The notes: generated by a model from the sequence alone, not told the origin. A DNA stretch of 64,000 nt from Pseudomonas sp. RC10 (GCF_038397775.1 NZ_CP151650.1:3782001-3846000); one strand, 5' to 3'; shown: positions 33,629 through 43,271, numbered from the stretch's first letter. Numbers and translations are program-made.

Positions 33629-35266
33629 ATGTTCAAACAGCTTACGATCGGCAAACGGCTTGGGCTCGGCTTCGGTCTGGTACTCGCCCTGATGATCCTC
33701 ATCACCCTCATCGGCGTGCACCGGGTCAGCATTATTGAAAATACGCTGACGGATGTGAGCGAAGACGCCACGATCAAGCAGCGTTACGCGATCAACTTCC
33801 GAGGCAGCGTGCATGACCGGGCCATTGCAGTGCGCGACGCCGTGCTGGTCCGCGACGACCAGGGCCTGGCGCCCCACCTGCGCGACATCGAGCGCCTGAA
33901 CGCGCTGTATCAAGCGTCCGCCAGCCCGATGGACCAGATTTATCAAACCAAAGGCGCCACTGCCCGCGAACAAGAACTTCTGGCCAGCATCAAAGCGGCG
34001 GAACGTGCCGCCCTGAGCGCGACCGACAAAGTGCTGCGCCTGCGTCAACAAGGCGACATCGACCAGGCACAGACTGCGCTGATGGCTGACGTTTCGGGCG
34101 CCTACAAGGACTGGCTGAACCGCATCAACGCGCTGATCGATCTGGAAGAAGCCTCCATTGCCGACCATATCGGCATGGTGCGCGTCACCGCCGCCAGTTT
34201 TGCGGTGCTGATGTTGATCGCCACCGCCGTTGCCGTGGCGTTGGGCGTTGTGGCTTCGCTGCTGATCATCCGCAGCATCAAATCCACCCTCGGTGCTGAA
34301 CCCCACGAAGTCGCGGCCTCCATCCGACGGCTGGCCTCGGGTGAACTGACTCAAGCCATCGATACGCCCTACCCCGACAGCGTGATGGGCGCCTTGAAAG
34401 TCACCAATGCGCACCTCTCCGCCACCATCAACCAGGTGCGGGCGGCGGCGATGGATTTGATGGGCTCATCCTCGCAACTGCGCGCCAGTTCCGACAGCAA
34501 CAGCGAACAGATGCGCCTGCAAGCCACCGAGACCGAGCACATGGCCACGGCTATCGGCCAAATGGCAGGCACCGTCAAGGAAGTCGCCGGTTACGCGGCG
34601 AAGGCGGCGAACGCCACCGAAACAGCCGATCAGGAAGTCGAGCATGGCAAGCTCATGGTCGAAGGCACCGCCAAAGCCATGCACGAGCTGGCGTACAAGC
34701 TGGAAAGCGCCGCTGATTCCGTCGGAAAAGTCTCCGATGACAGTCAGTCCATCGAGACCATCGTCGCGGTGATCAACGCCATCGCCGAACGCACCAACCT
34801 GCTGGCCCTGAACGCCGCCATCGAAGCCGCCCGCGCAGGTGAAGCAGGTCGTGGCTTTGCCGTGGTCGCCGATGAAGTTCGCTCGCTGGCCACACGGACA
34901 CAGGAGTCCACACAGGAAATCCGCAACATGGTCGGCCAGTTGCAGGCCGGTGCCGGCGTCACGGCCGGGCTGATGCGCGAAAGCCGGGAAATGGCTCACC
35001 GTACGGTCCAGCAGACCCAGGAAGCGCAAACGGCGCTGGTGAAAATTCGTCACGAGGTTGGTGCGCTGAATGACATGAACGCGCAAATCGCCAGTGCCGC
35101 TGCGCAGCAAGGCGCCGTGGCGGAAGACGTCAGCCAGAACATTAACCGTATTCATGACTCGGCCCGCGAGGCGGCGGTGGGCTCTAATCAGGTCGCACTG
35201 TCGAGCAAGGAGCTTTCGCAACTCGCCGATCAACTCACCGCCCGCGTGAGCTTTTTCAAGGTCTGA
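33629..35266 (+). CDS. methyl-accepting chemotaxis protein
   Basis: 545 residues from ATG 33629. TM1 at about 11-32, a four-helix-bundle ligand domain (4HB_MCP) of about 150 residues in the periplasm, TM2 at about 190-212, HAMP, and a cytoplasmic signalling rod whose tip is [20 protein letters not shown]. It reports chemoeffector binding to CheA/CheW. There is no C-terminal CheR/CheB-binding pentapeptide. Ligand unknown; such domains often bind organic or amino acids. Confidence 0.93.
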   Translation: MFKQLTIGKRLGLGFGLVLALMILITLIGVHRVSIIENTLTDVSEDATIKQRYAINFRGSVHDRAIAVRDAVLVRDDQGLAPHLRDIERLNALYQASASPMDQIYQTKGATAREQELLASIKAAERAALSATDKVLRLRQQGDIDQAQTALMADVSGAYKDWLNRINALIDLEEASIADHIGMVRVTAASFAVLMLIATAVAVALGVVASLLIIRSIKSTLGAEPHEVAASIRRLASGELTQAIDTPYPDSVMGALKVTNAHLSATINQVRAAAMDLMGSSSQLRASSDSNSEQMRLQATETEHMATAIGQMAGTVKEVAGYAAKAANATETADQEVEHGKLMVEGTAKAMHELAYKLESAADSVGKVSDDSQSIETIVAVINAIAERTNLLALNAAIEAARAGEAGRGFAVVADEVRSLATRTQESTQEIRNMVGQLQAGAGVTAGLMRESREMAHRTVQQTQEAQTALVKIRHEVGALNDMNAQIASAAAQQGAVAEDVSQNINRIHDSAREAAVGSNQVALSSKELSQLADQLTARVSFFKV

Positions 35267-35395
35267 AACGGGCTGGGCGTGCCGGGATGAGGTAGGGTCC
35301 CGGTACGTCGGACCTTCTCCGAAAAGAATTTACGACCGGGCCGAATAACTTTCTTCGCCGGGGTGTTTACGGTTCGACACTTTCGGGGATTACAC

Positions 35396-35977
35396 ATGAA
35401 CAGCACGACTTCACGCCTGCACAGCCTTCCCGCTCACCACTACGACCGCATCACTCGCCTTTTTCACTGGCTGACCGCCGCCGTTGTCATTTTTCTGTTC
35501 GCCAGCGCCCACATGTGGGCGTTTCTCGCCAAAGGCACGGACCTGCGCAAGGGGCTACAGTCAGTGCATATTTCCTTGGGCATCGCCTTTGCCGTGCTGA
35601 TCGTCGCGCGCATCGTCTGGCGCGTGTTTGGCGGCAATCGTCCGAAACACGACACCCACCCCGCCGCCCATCTGGCGGCCAGCCTTGGGCACGGCGTGCT
35701 GTACCTGCTGTTGCTGGCGCAAATCTCGCTGGGTTTTCTGTTTCGCTGGGCACAGGGTGAGCCGTTCACGTTCTTTGGCCTGTTTCCGATCCCGGCGCCG
35801 TTCGCCATCGATCACGGGCTGCGGAGCACCCTGGGCGGTCTGCATGACAACGTCGCCTGGGCGATCATCTTTTTGGCAGGGGTGCATGCCGCCGCTGCGT
35901 TGTGGCATCACTACATCGTCGGCGACAGCACCTTGAAACGCATGTTGCCTATGCCTCGCGGGGATCTGCGCGGCTGA
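35396..35977 (+). CDS. cytochrome b561 family protein
   Basis: 193 residues from ATG 35396. Four membrane helices with haem-ligating histidines: H in RLFHWLTAAVV, SVHISLGIAF, LHDNVAWAIIFLAGVHAAAALWHH. This di-haem b561 type transfers electrons between quinol and a periplasmic acceptor. No catalytic partner gene adjoins it. Confidence 0.88.
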   Translation: MNSTTSRLHSLPAHHYDRITRLFHWLTAAVVIFLFASAHMWAFLAKGTDLRKGLQSVHISLGIAFAVLIVARIVWRVFGGNRPKHDTHPAAHLAASLGHGVLYLLLLAQISLGFLFRWAQGEPFTFFGLFPIPAPFAIDHGLRSTLGGLHDNVAWAIIFLAGVHAAAALWHHYIVGDSTLKRMLPMPRGDLRG

Positions 35978-36068
35978 TCCTTCGCTGACCGGGCCTGCGC
36001 CCGGTCATTGTGGTGTTCGGCAGGGCCGAACGCGTATTCGATCCCATCATTTACGGAGCATGAGAACC

Positions 36069-36620
36069 ATGAACACACAGTCTGCACATGCCACGCCCTC
36101 CCGTCCTTCCCTGCTGCTGGGGGCCTGCGTGGCCCTCGCACTGTTCGCCGGTCAGGCCCGCGCCTCGGGCGACGAGTCCGCCCCGCCCAAGCCCAACTGC
36201 CCGAAAGGCCAGGTCTGGGACAGCAAATCCGGCAAATGCGTGATGCAGACCAGTAAGGCCACCTCGGACGCCGACCGCACCGATTATGCCTACCGCCTCG
36301 CCAAAGACGGCCGCTACGAAGAAGCGCTGTCGTTGCTCGACACCCTGCAAAACCCGAATACCGCGAAGGCGCTGAACTATCGCGGCTACGCCACCCGCAA
36401 ATTGGGCCGGACCGATGAAGGCATCGGCTACTACCTGAAATCCGTGGCCCTGGACCCCAACTACGCACAAGTGCGGGAGTACCTGGGCGAGGCGTACGTG
36501 ATCAAGGGCCGCGTCGATCTCGCTCAAGAACAGTTGGTGAAGATCAAGGCGCTGTGCAGCACCACCTGTGAAGAGTACGAAGACTTGGCCGACGCCATCG
36601 CCGCAGCGCCGCAGACCTGA
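36069..36620 (+). CDS. periplasmic TPR-type protein
   Basis: 183 residues from ATG 36069, whose GGAG is 10 nt away; the ATG at 36060 is only 1 nt from it. Signal peptide (SLLLGACVALALFAGQARA) and then CPKGQVWDSKSGKC, a short cysteine pair motif, followed by two tetratricopeptide-like helices pairs (YRLAKDGRYEEALSLLDTL; LNYRGYATRKLGRTDEGIGYYLKSVALDPN). Another cysteine pair (CSTTCEEY) is near the end. It precedes an ECF sigma gene by 42 bp and may be in the same transcript; function unknown. Confidence 0.82.
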   Translation: MNTQSAHATPSRPSLLLGACVALALFAGQARASGDESAPPKPNCPKGQVWDSKSGKCVMQTSKATSDADRTDYAYRLAKDGRYEEALSLLDTLQNPNTAKALNYRGYATRKLGRTDEGIGYYLKSVALDPNYAQVREYLGEAYVIKGRVDLAQEQLVKIKALCSTTCEEYEDLADAIAAAPQT

Positions 36621-36662
36621 GTTCGCTTCAGTGAATGATGAGCGACAGGCCGGGAGGCCATC

Positions 36663-37187
36663 ATAGGCAGAGACGCTGAGTTTCGCCGGGAGCTGGGTCT
36701 TCTGTTGCCAAGGTTGTGGCGATACGGCTGGGTGCTGTCTCGACAAAAGCACCTGGCCGATGATCTGGTGCAAGCCACTTGTGTCCGGGCGCTGGAGCGT
36801 GCCGCGCAGTTCGCCGCGGGCACCCGTCTGGACCGTTGGCTGTTGGCGATCATGCATTCGATCTGGCTCAACGAACTGCGCTCGCAACGGGTCCGTCAGG
36901 GCCAGGGTTTCGTCGATGCCGAGCAGGAGCTGTCCTTTGACGGGGAAAGCCAGGCACAGAAAGAAGTCCTCGCCGCCCAAGTGATCAAACGTGTCAACGC
37001 GCTGCCGGAAGCCCAACGCGAAACGGTCTTTCTGACCTATGTCGAAGGACTTTCGTACAGGGAGACTGCCGACATCCTGCAAATTCCCGTGGGCACCGTC
37101 ATGAGCCGATTGGCGGCCGCGCGCCTGAAACTGGCTGAAACCGCACCACCCGCCATGTCGAGCCCTTCGACAGGAGAACGGCGATGA
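36663..37187 (+). CDS. ECF-type RNA polymerase sigma factor, start codon non-canonical
   Basis: 174 residues if translation starts at ATA 36663, which has GGGAGG five nt upstream; the first standard start is a TTG at 36705 that would cut 14 residues. Sigma region 2 (LADDLVQATCVRALERA, DRWLLAIMHSIWLNELR) and region 4 (LPEAQRETVFLTYVEGLSYRE, IPVGTVMSRLAAAR) are intact. The stop overlaps the ATG of the anti-sigma gene (ATGA at 37184). Coding-like residues before the TTG (GRDAEFRREL) argue for the upstream start. Confidence 0.85.
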   Translation: MGRDAEFRRELGLLLPRLWRYGWVLSRQKHLADDLVQATCVRALERAAQFAAGTRLDRWLLAIMHSIWLNELRSQRVRQGQGFVDAEQELSFDGESQAQKEVLAAQVIKRVNALPEAQRETVFLTYVEGLSYRETADILQIPVGTVMSRLAAARLKLAETAPPAMSSPSTGERR

Positions 37188-37969
37188 CCCGCGATACGAC
37201 ACACGCCCCCCCTTCGGACGAATGGCTGGTCGCCTGGCTGGACGACGAACTCGACCGGGAACAACGCCAGTCCATCGACGACCTGCTGCGCACCGACGCC
37301 TCGGTCGCGGCGCGGCTTGAACGGCTGAAACGGTCGGACCTGCCGTTTCGCGAAGCGTTTGATTCGGTCCTGGACGATGCCCCCACCGCACGCCTGCAAC
37401 GCATGCTCGACGGGTTGCCCGCAGCGGCCGCACCACCGAAGCCAGCCCTGAGCCGTCGCGGTTTCCTGGCCATGGCCGCGACGTTCGTTGTCGCCGGAAT
37501 CGCCGCAGATCGCCTGTTAATGGGCATGCAAAGCCCTAAATCCGGCGGCGGATGGCGCGGGTCGGTGGCCGAATACATGGCGTTGTACACCCCGCAGACC
37601 CTCGACAACCTGACCGCTGACCCCTCGTCCCATGTCGCCCAGTTGAGTTCGGTGGGACAACAGCTCGGCCTGGCGCTGAGCCCTGAAATGGTGGCATTGC
37701 CCGGTGCGGAATTCCGGCGGGCGCAAATCCTCGACTACGACGGCGTGCTCATCGGCCAATTGACCTACCTCGATGCCCGGCACGGCCCTTTGGCGTTGTG
37801 CATCAATCAGGCACGCACCGGCAGCGAAACCCTTGGCCGGGAACAGCGTCTGGGGCTCAACGTGGTGTACTGGTCCAACACCCGGCAGGACTTCATGCTG
37901 GTGGGCAAAAACCCGTTCGAAGACCTGGAAATCATGGCCCGCAGCATTCAGAAACGCCTCCCGGTCTGA
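37184..37969 (+). CDS. membrane-anchored anti-sigma factor
   Basis: 261 residues. The N-terminal cytoplasmic part begins with an anti-sigma motif (SDEWLVAWLDDELDREQRQ), followed by one membrane segment near 95-112 (FLAMAATFVVAGIAADRLLM) that is preceded by a twin-arginine SRRGFLA sequence. The C-terminal part would be periplasmic and act as sensor. ATGA coupling to the ECF sigma gene supports the pairing. The inducing stress is unknown. Confidence 0.85.
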   Translation: MTRDTTHAPPSDEWLVAWLDDELDREQRQSIDDLLRTDASVAARLERLKRSDLPFREAFDSVLDDAPTARLQRMLDGLPAAAAPPKPALSRRGFLAMAATFVVAGIAADRLLMGMQSPKSGGGWRGSVAEYMALYTPQTLDNLTADPSSHVAQLSSVGQQLGLALSPEMVALPGAEFRRAQILDYDGVLIGQLTYLDARHGPLALCINQARTGSETLGREQRLGLNVVYWSNTRQDFMLVGKNPFEDLEIMARSIQKRLPV

Positions 37970-38108
37970 TGCACCGTTCAGGGGTTTAACTGGAGTCGAG
38001 AGGCGGTTTCTGGTCTAGTAGCGCTCGCATTGACCGGAATCGACACGGCATCGGCTCCAGACCGGCCTGTCGCTGCAACACGCTTTCACGAATTCGAAGG
38101 AACCCTTG

Positions 38109-38495
38109 ATGTCTGCCCACCGCTTGAAACTCGCCCTCGCTTGCCTGCCGTTGCTCGCCTCCCTGATCGCCACGCCGGCTTTCGCCCATGCGCACCTGGA
38201 GAGCCAGCTGCCTGCCGCTGACAGCGAAGTGACCACGCCCAAGGAACTGCGCCTGAATTTCTCAGAAGGCGTCGAAGAAAAATTCACCAAAGTCGCGATC
38301 AGCCTCGACGGTCCGGGGGAAACCACCGAAATCATCCAGACCCAGAGCGTCACCACCGACCCCGCCGATAAGAAAGTGCTGATCGTGGTCCCGGCCGTCC
38401 CGCTGGCGCCGGGCAAATACAAGGTCGAATGGCATGCGGTGTCGGTCGATACGCACAAAAGCGAAGGCGTTTATCGCTTTCAGGTGACGCCATAA
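38109..38495 (+). CDS. copC: CopC-family copper-binding periplasmic protein
   Basis: 128 residues from ATG 38109 with AAGGA 7 nt upstream. Signal peptide ends AFA, giving a mature N-terminus HAHLESQLPAADSEV with the His that binds Cu(II). The C-terminal DTHKSEGVYRFQV carries the other histidine ligand. The Met-rich Cu(I) loop of classical CopC is absent, so it is a Cu(II)-only type. copD begins 4 bp downstream. Confidence 0.88.
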   Translation: MSAHRLKLALACLPLLASLIATPAFAHAHLESQLPAADSEVTTPKELRLNFSEGVEEKFTKVAISLDGPGETTEIIQTQSVTTDPADKKVLIVVPAVPLAPGKYKVEWHAVSVDTHKSEGVYRFQVTP

Positions 38496-38499
38496 CGCC

Positions 38500-39369
38500 A
38501 TGCAAGAAGGGTTGATCCTGTGCCGGTTCGTGCACTTCGGCGCTGTCTTGCTGCTGTTCGGTTCGGGCCTGTTTCGCAGTGTGCTATTCACTTCGAACCT
38601 GACGGCGTTCGTAACACGTCCCGACAGCCGTCGACTTGACCGCCAGCTCGCGTGGCTGACCGGCACGGCGCTGCTGAGCGCACTGGGCTGGCTGATGCTG
38701 ACCGCCGGGAGCATGGCCGGTGACTGGCGCGAAGGGTTTGCGCCCTCCACGCTCGCGCTCGTCCTGGGTCACACCTTCTTCGGTCGCGTCTGGGTCGTGC
38801 ATCTGGCGCTGAATCTGCTGGCATTGATCTGGGTGCTTCGCCCGGGCACATCGGTGAAGTCCCGCCTTTGGATCAACGCCCTCTTGTTGCTGACGCTGGC
38901 GCCGGTGGGTCATGGCGCCATGTTCGACGGCCTGCGCGGCCAACTGCTGATCATCAACCAGATGCTGCACCTGCTCGGCGTCGCCACCTGGCTGGGCGGC
39001 CTGCTGATGCTGGCCGTTCTGATCAAATCCGTTGATCCGGTGGACCTGCGTGCCGTGCTGCTGCGCTTCAGCGGCATCGGTTACGGGCTGGTGGCCTTGA
39101 TCATTGCCACTGGGCTGGTCAACGTACGCGCCCTGAGTGGCGGATGGTGGCCAGACCCGGCGTTTTCGGGGTTCGGGGCAGTGCTGGGAATCAAAGAGGC
39201 GCTGGTGCTGTGCATGCTGGCGCTGGCAGCCGTGAATCGAAGCCTGGCGCGCGCCCACGTATTGCGACTTCCTGTCTTGAGGGCCAGTGTACTGCTCGAA
39301 GGCCTGTCGGGTGGGGCCGCGCTGGCCGCCGTGTCCTTGCTCGGCACTCTGCCGCCCATGCCAGGCTGA
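38500..39369 (+). CDS. copD: CopD-family copper transport membrane protein
   Basis: 289 residues with eight hydrophobic segments and conserved histidines in CRFVHFGAVLLLFG, VWVVHLALNLL, PVGHGAMFDG and INQMLHLLGVATWLGG. CopD passes periplasmic copper inward with CopC. Together they form a two-gene copper uptake unit, without CopA/CopB. Confidence 0.88.
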   Translation: MQEGLILCRFVHFGAVLLLFGSGLFRSVLFTSNLTAFVTRPDSRRLDRQLAWLTGTALLSALGWLMLTAGSMAGDWREGFAPSTLALVLGHTFFGRVWVVHLALNLLALIWVLRPGTSVKSRLWINALLLLTLAPVGHGAMFDGLRGQLLIINQMLHLLGVATWLGGLLMLAVLIKSVDPVDLRAVLLRFSGIGYGLVALIIATGLVNVRALSGGWWPDPAFSGFGAVLGIKEALVLCMLALAAVNRSLARAHVLRLPVLRASVLLEGLSGGAALAAVSLLGTLPPMPG

Positions 39370-39453
39370 ATTTGACCGCAAGACTCGGGGTTCCTGACCT
39401 CGGCGCAGGCAGTAGTCTTGAGGCTCAACAGTCATTTTCAGAGGTAACGGGTC

Positions 39454-40563
39454 ATGGGCCAAGGCAAGTTGCAACGGTCTGCACAACACATCGAAGACGA
39501 CCCGCGCTGGGCGGCCGTGGTAGCCCGTGACCCGGCTGCCGACGCGCAGTTCGTCTACGCCGTCCGCACGACCGGCATTTACTGCCGCCCCAGCAGCGTG
39601 TCGCGCCTGCCGCGTCCGGAGAACGTGATTTTCTTCGACTGCGCGGCGCAAGCCGAAGCCGCCGGTTACCGCCCCAGCAAACGGGCCGCTGCCGATCAGA
39701 CCCACCTGGCCGAGCAGCACGCCGGGATCGTCGCCAACGCGTGCCGACACATCGCCGAGGCGGAACAGCCCCCCAGCCTCAACGCCCTCGCCGCACTCTC
39801 GGGCATGAGCCCTTGGCATTTTCATCGTGTGTTCAAGGCCGTCACGGGCGTCACCCCCAAAGCCTGGGCCAGCGCCCACCGCGCCGAGCGCGTGCGCCAT
39901 CGACTGAGCGACACCCAGACCATCACCCAGGCGATGTACGACGCAGGGTTCAACTCCAACAGCCGCTTCTACGAGGCCAGCGAAACCCTGCTCGGCATGA
40001 CGCCGTCGGACTACCGCAAGGGCGGGACCAACGCTGACATTCATTTTGCGGTGGGCGAATGCTTCCTTGGCTCGATTCTGGTCGCTCAGAGCCAACGCGG
40101 CGTGTGCGCGATCCTGCTCGGCGACGATCCGGACCAACTCGTCCGCGATCTGCAAGATCAGTTTCACAACGCCACGCTGATTGGCGGCGACGGCGGATTC
40201 GAGCAGTTGGTGGCCCAGGTTGTCGGCTTCGTCGAAGCCCCCGGACTGGGTCTGGATTTGCCCCTGGATTTGCAAGGCACGGCGTTTCAGCAACGGGTCT
40301 GGCAGGCGCTGAAACACATCCCGCCAGGCACCACCGCCAGCTACGCAGACATTGCCAAACGCATCGGCGCGCCCCGCTCGTTCCGCGCTGTCGCGCAGGC
40401 GTGCGGCGCTAACCCGCTGGCAGTGGCTATCCCCTGTCATCGGGTGGTGCGCAGCGACGGCGGGCTGTCCGGATATCGCTGGGGCGCGGAGCGCAAGCGT
40501 CAGTTGCTCGACCACGAAGCACAGGCAACCCCGTGTAACAGCTTGGCGCTTGAGAAACCCTGA
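39454..40563 (+). CDS. ada: Ada-type methyltransferase/regulator with depleted zinc site
   Basis: 369 residues in three parts: N-terminal Ada zinc domain (about 15-85), AraC helix-turn-helix (95-190), and C-terminal O6-methylguanine methyltransferase (200-360) with active-site PCHRVV. In E. coli Ada the zinc domain has four cysteines (CRPSC and CKRC). Here the sequences read YCRPSS and SKRA, so only the methyl-accepting first cysteine remains and three zinc ligands are lost. Direct guanine repair should be intact; phosphotriester-triggered activation is doubtful. A downstream toxin-antitoxin pair starts 47 bp later. Confidence 0.9.
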   Translation: MGQGKLQRSAQHIEDDPRWAAVVARDPAADAQFVYAVRTTGIYCRPSSVSRLPRPENVIFFDCAAQAEAAGYRPSKRAAADQTHLAEQHAGIVANACRHIAEAEQPPSLNALAALSGMSPWHFHRVFKAVTGVTPKAWASAHRAERVRHRLSDTQTITQAMYDAGFNSNSRFYEASETLLGMTPSDYRKGGTNADIHFAVGECFLGSILVAQSQRGVCAILLGDDPDQLVRDLQDQFHNATLIGGDGGFEQLVAQVVGFVEAPGLGLDLPLDLQGTAFQQRVWQALKHIPPGTTASYADIAKRIGAPRSFRAVAQACGANPLAVAIPCHRVVRSDGGLSGYRWGAERKRQLLDHEAQATPCNSLALEKP

Positions 40564-40610
40564 CAGGGGCGTAACGTCCTGCGTCGGACATCTGATGAAG
40601 GAGCATGGAC

Positions 40611-41060
40611 GTGCCTGCCATTTTTCAAGCGTCGACTCACGCGGCTTCGCCCGCTTTCTGGCTGATCGCCGATCAGCTCAGCACCCGCAATGAAACAGAA
40701 CGACTCGCCTACATCCGCACCGGTTTTCCGCCGGGGTGGGTCAAGACCGTACGCAACGCATTTCAATTGAGCAACAGCCAGCTGGAAGCCCTGCTCAACG
40801 CCTCGATTTCGACACTGGAACGTCGGCAGCGGCAACGACGGCCACTGGATCTGGTCGGTTCCGAACGGCTGGACCGGGTCGCTTCGCTGGCCATGCGCGC
40901 CGCCGAGGTGTTCGAGGATCAAGACACCGCACGGCGCTGGATGATGACCGTTAATCGCGCCCTCAACGACCAGACCCCGCTCACGTTGTGCGAGACCGAA
41001 ATCGGCGCTGGCCAGGTTCGCCGCGCGTTGGCGGCCCTGGAACATGGCGGGGTGGTGTAA
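40611..41060 (+). CDS. Xre/MbcA/ParS-type antitoxin
   Basis: 149 residues from GTG 40611, which has AAGGAG at 7 nt; the ATG at 40605 is only 1 nt from that site. Helix-turn-helix of Xre type (about 40-85, IRTGFPPGWVKTVRNAF, SNSQLEALLNASISTLERR) and a C-terminal DUF2384 toxin-binding domain (RAAEVFEDQDTARRWMMT, LNDQTPLTLCETEIGA). Its TAA overlaps the toxin ATG (TAATG). Confidence 0.9.
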   Translation: MPAIFQASTHAASPAFWLIADQLSTRNETERLAYIRTGFPPGWVKTVRNAFQLSNSQLEALLNASISTLERRQRQRRPLDLVGSERLDRVASLAMRAAEVFEDQDTARRWMMTVNRALNDQTPLTLCETEIGAGQVRRALAALEHGGVV

Positions 41061-41527
41061 TGCACGCCTGGAGAATCAGCAAGGCCGACGACATCACTGG
41101 CCTTTCCGGCGCAGGCGCCGCCGTGTACGGCGGTCGCTGGAATCCGCCGGACGTACCCGCCGTGTACCTGGGCCTGAGTCCGTCCGGCTGCGCGCTCGAC
41201 CCGGTGATCCTCGCCGGGCACGTTCCTCAACTGCGTTTCAAGCTCATGCACCTTGAACTGCCGCCCGACCCCGAACTGTTTGAAACGCCAGCCGTCGACC
41301 AATTGCCGATGGGCTGGGACAACTTCCCCGCTGACCGGCCCAGCATGGAGTACGGTGGCGAATGGCTCGAACGCAATGACCAGCTGGGATTGATCCTGCC
41401 GTCAGCCGCCATGGAGGAAATACGGCTGGTGCTGATCAATCCGAAACACCCGGCCTGCAGCCTAATCAAGGTGCTGCAAATCACCGACTTTTTCTACGGC
41501 AAATCGGGCACCCGCACTGCGGCTTAG
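41060..41527 (+). CDS. RES-domain toxin (NAD-degrading)
   Basis: 155 residues. RES domain with arginine in [28 protein letters not shown] and the serine/glutamate region [11 protein letters not shown] toxins of this RES-Xre class degrade NAD+ and stop growth until neutralised by the antitoxin. One-base overlap with the antitoxin gene. Its last 4 bp overlap the convergent reductase gene. Confidence 0.9.
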   Translation: MHAWRISKADDITGLSGAGAAVYGGRWNPPDVPAVYLGLSPSGCALDPVILAGHVPQLRFKLMHLELPPDPELFETPAVDQLPMGWDNFPADRPSMEYGGEWLERNDQLGLILPSAAMEEIRLVLINPKHPACSLIKVLQITDFFYGKSGTRTAA

Positions 41528-42507
41528 CGCCCGGTGTCGACGACCACCCGCCCACGCACCTGCCCATCCATCAGCCGATGGGCAGTCGCGATCACCTCAC
41601 TCAAGCCGATTTCGTGGCTGATCAGCGCCAGCGCCTTCGGGTCCAGGTCGGTCGCCAGTCGTGTCCATGCGTCGATACGGTCCTGACGCGGACGCATGAC
41701 ACTGTCGATGCCCGCCAGCGTGACACCGCGCAAGATGAAAGGCGCGACCGAGGCGGGAAAGTCCATGCCTTGGGCCAGCCCGCAGGCGGCGACCGTGCCC
41801 CAATAACGGGTGCTGGCGCAGACATTGGCCAAGGTGTGACTGCCCACCGAATCGATGGCGCCTGACCAGCGCTCCTTGGCCAGAGGGCGTCCGGGCTCGG
41901 ACAGGGTGGCGCGGTCGATGATTTCCGCCGCGCCCAGTTGCTTCAGGTATTCCGCTTCGGAGGCCCGCCCGGTGGACGCCACCACGCGATAACCGAGTTT
42001 CGCCAGCAAGGCAATCGAGAAGCTGCCGACACCGCCATTGGCGCCGGTCACCAACACGTCGCCCTTGTCCGGGGTCACGCCGTTCTTCTCCAGCGCCATC
42101 ACCGCCAGCATGGCTGTGTAACCTGCTGTGCCGATGGCCATCGCCTGGGCGGGGGTGAACGCTGCGTTCAGCGGGATCAGCCATTTACCTTGAACCCGCG
42201 CCACCTGCGCCAGCCCACCCCAATGCCCTTCGCCTACACCCCAACCGTTGAGCACGACTGCATCGCCGGACTTGAAATCCGGATCGCTGCTGTCTTCGAC
42301 AATGCCCGCCAGATCAACGCCCGGCGCCATCGGAAACTGACGGACGATTGGCCCCTTGCCAGTGATCGCCAAAGCATCCTTGTAGTTGAGTGTGCTGTGG
42401 GACACCCGCACGGTGACGTCACCTGCGGGCAACTGCGACTCATCGATAGACGCCAGTTTGACGTGATAACCGCTGTCGTCTTTATCAATCAAAATCCCAT
42501 TGAACAT
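41524..42507 (-). CDS. YhdH/AcuI-type NADPH oxidoreductase
   Basis: 327 residues from ATG 42507 with GGAG at 7 nt. Medium-chain reductase without zinc ligands; N-terminal [39 protein letters not shown], nucleotide-binding [23 protein letters not shown]. Members reduce acryloyl-CoA or quinones and other enoyl compounds. It is preceded by a TetR gene and a palindromic operator, so it is induced by a ligand, likely a toxic electrophile. Confidence 0.88.
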   Translation of the reverse strand: MFNGILIDKDDSGYHVKLASIDESQLPAGDVTVRVSHSTLNYKDALAITGKGPIVRQFPMAPGVDLAGIVEDSSDPDFKSGDAVVLNGWGVGEGHWGGLAQVARVQGKWLIPLNAAFTPAQAMAIGTAGYTAMLAVMALEKNGVTPDKGDVLVTGANGGVGSFSIALLAKLGYRVVASTGRASEAEYLKQLGAAEIIDRATLSEPGRPLAKERWSGAIDSVGSHTLANVCASTRYWGTVAACGLAQGMDFPASVAPFILRGVTLAGIDSVMRPRQDRIDAWTRLATDLDPKALALISHEIGLSEVIATAHRLMDGQVRGRVVVDTGR

Positions 42508-42519
42508 GCTCTTCTCCCG

Positions 42520-42538
42520 TATAGACCGATCGTCTATA
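42520..42538. promoter_or_regulatory. TetR operator before the reductase gene
   Basis: TATAGAC-CGATC-GTCTATA is a perfect 7-bp-arm palindrome 12 nt upstream of the reductase ATG. The same core is found before the TetR gene. Confidence 0.8.
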
Positions 42539-42554
42539 AATAGAGCCGAAGAAA

Positions 42555-43193
42555 TCAGCGTGGCAGCCCACGCAGAAATCCGGCGATGAATGTATTGAGG
42601 GGGGTGTCGCTCTGAACGAGCCGTGCGCGCAACACGGCGCCTTCCCAACCGATCCAGAAATACGCGGCCAGCTCGCCACAATCCGCACGCGCCGGCAATT
42701 CTCCAACGGCCTTTGCCGCATCGAAGCAAGCACACAAGCGCCGTTGCCAGTCGAGAAACGTCTGCTCAAGCGCGTCGCGAAACCCTTCCGGCAGCACGCT
42801 GACTTCCTGGCCCATGTTGCCCACGAGGCAGCCGCGCCTGAAATCATAGCGGGCCATGCTCGCCTTGGAGTGCTGTACGAAACCGGCTAGGCGTTCCAGC
42901 GGCGACAGCGACTCATCCAGCAACCAGCGGTCCAGGCGCCTTGCGAAATAGCCTGCATAACTGTCCAGCACGGCGAGCCCGAACGCCTCTTTACTGGCGA
43001 AGTAATGGTAGAACGAACCCTTGGGCACGCCCACGCGCTTGAGGATGCTGTCGATGCCTGTGGCCATGAAGCCCTGCTCAGTCAGCACTTCCACACCGCA
43101 GCGAATAAGGGCTTCACGGGTGTCGAAGTCGTGGGGGCGGGCCACTTTCGGAGGACGCCCTGGGCGTCGGGGTTTTGCGATCAGATCAGTCAT
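42555..43193 (-). CDS. TetR family repressor
   Basis: 212 residues. TetR helix-turn-helix at about 25-70 ([24 protein letters not shown]) after a basic N-terminus ([11 protein letters not shown]); C-terminal ligand domain of TetR_C type. It lies 47 bp before the reductase gene on the same strand, with a matching palindrome before each gene, so it should repress both itself and the reductase. Confidence 0.9.
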   Translation of the reverse strand: MTDLIAKPRRPGRPPKVARPHDFDTREALIRCGVEVLTEQGFMATGIDSILKRVGVPKGSFYHYFASKEAFGLAVLDSYAGYFARRLDRWLLDESLSPLERLAGFVQHSKASMARYDFRRGCLVGNMGQEVSVLPEGFRDALEQTFLDWQRRLCACFDAAKAVGELPARADCGELAAYFWIGWEGAVLRARLVQSDTPLNTFIAGFLRGLPR

Positions 43194-43202
43194 GGGGGGC
43201 CA

Positions 43203-43223
43203 TATTAGACCGACCGTCTAATA
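43203..43223. promoter_or_regulatory. TetR operator before the repressor gene
   Basis: TATTAGAC-CGACC-GTCTAATA, 8-bp arms, 9 nt upstream of the TetR ATG. Shared core with the 42520 site is AGACCGAYCGTCT. Confidence 0.8.
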
Positions 43224-43271
43224 AATCAACCTAAACCGAACCACCGCAATCTGGCTTCCTTGCCACGCACT

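Noticed and set aside
38584..40515. 643-codon frame antisense to copD and ada
   Set aside because: Composition is typical of a GC-rich antisense shadow (Gln, His, Arg, Ala-rich, no domains) and both sense genes are clear.
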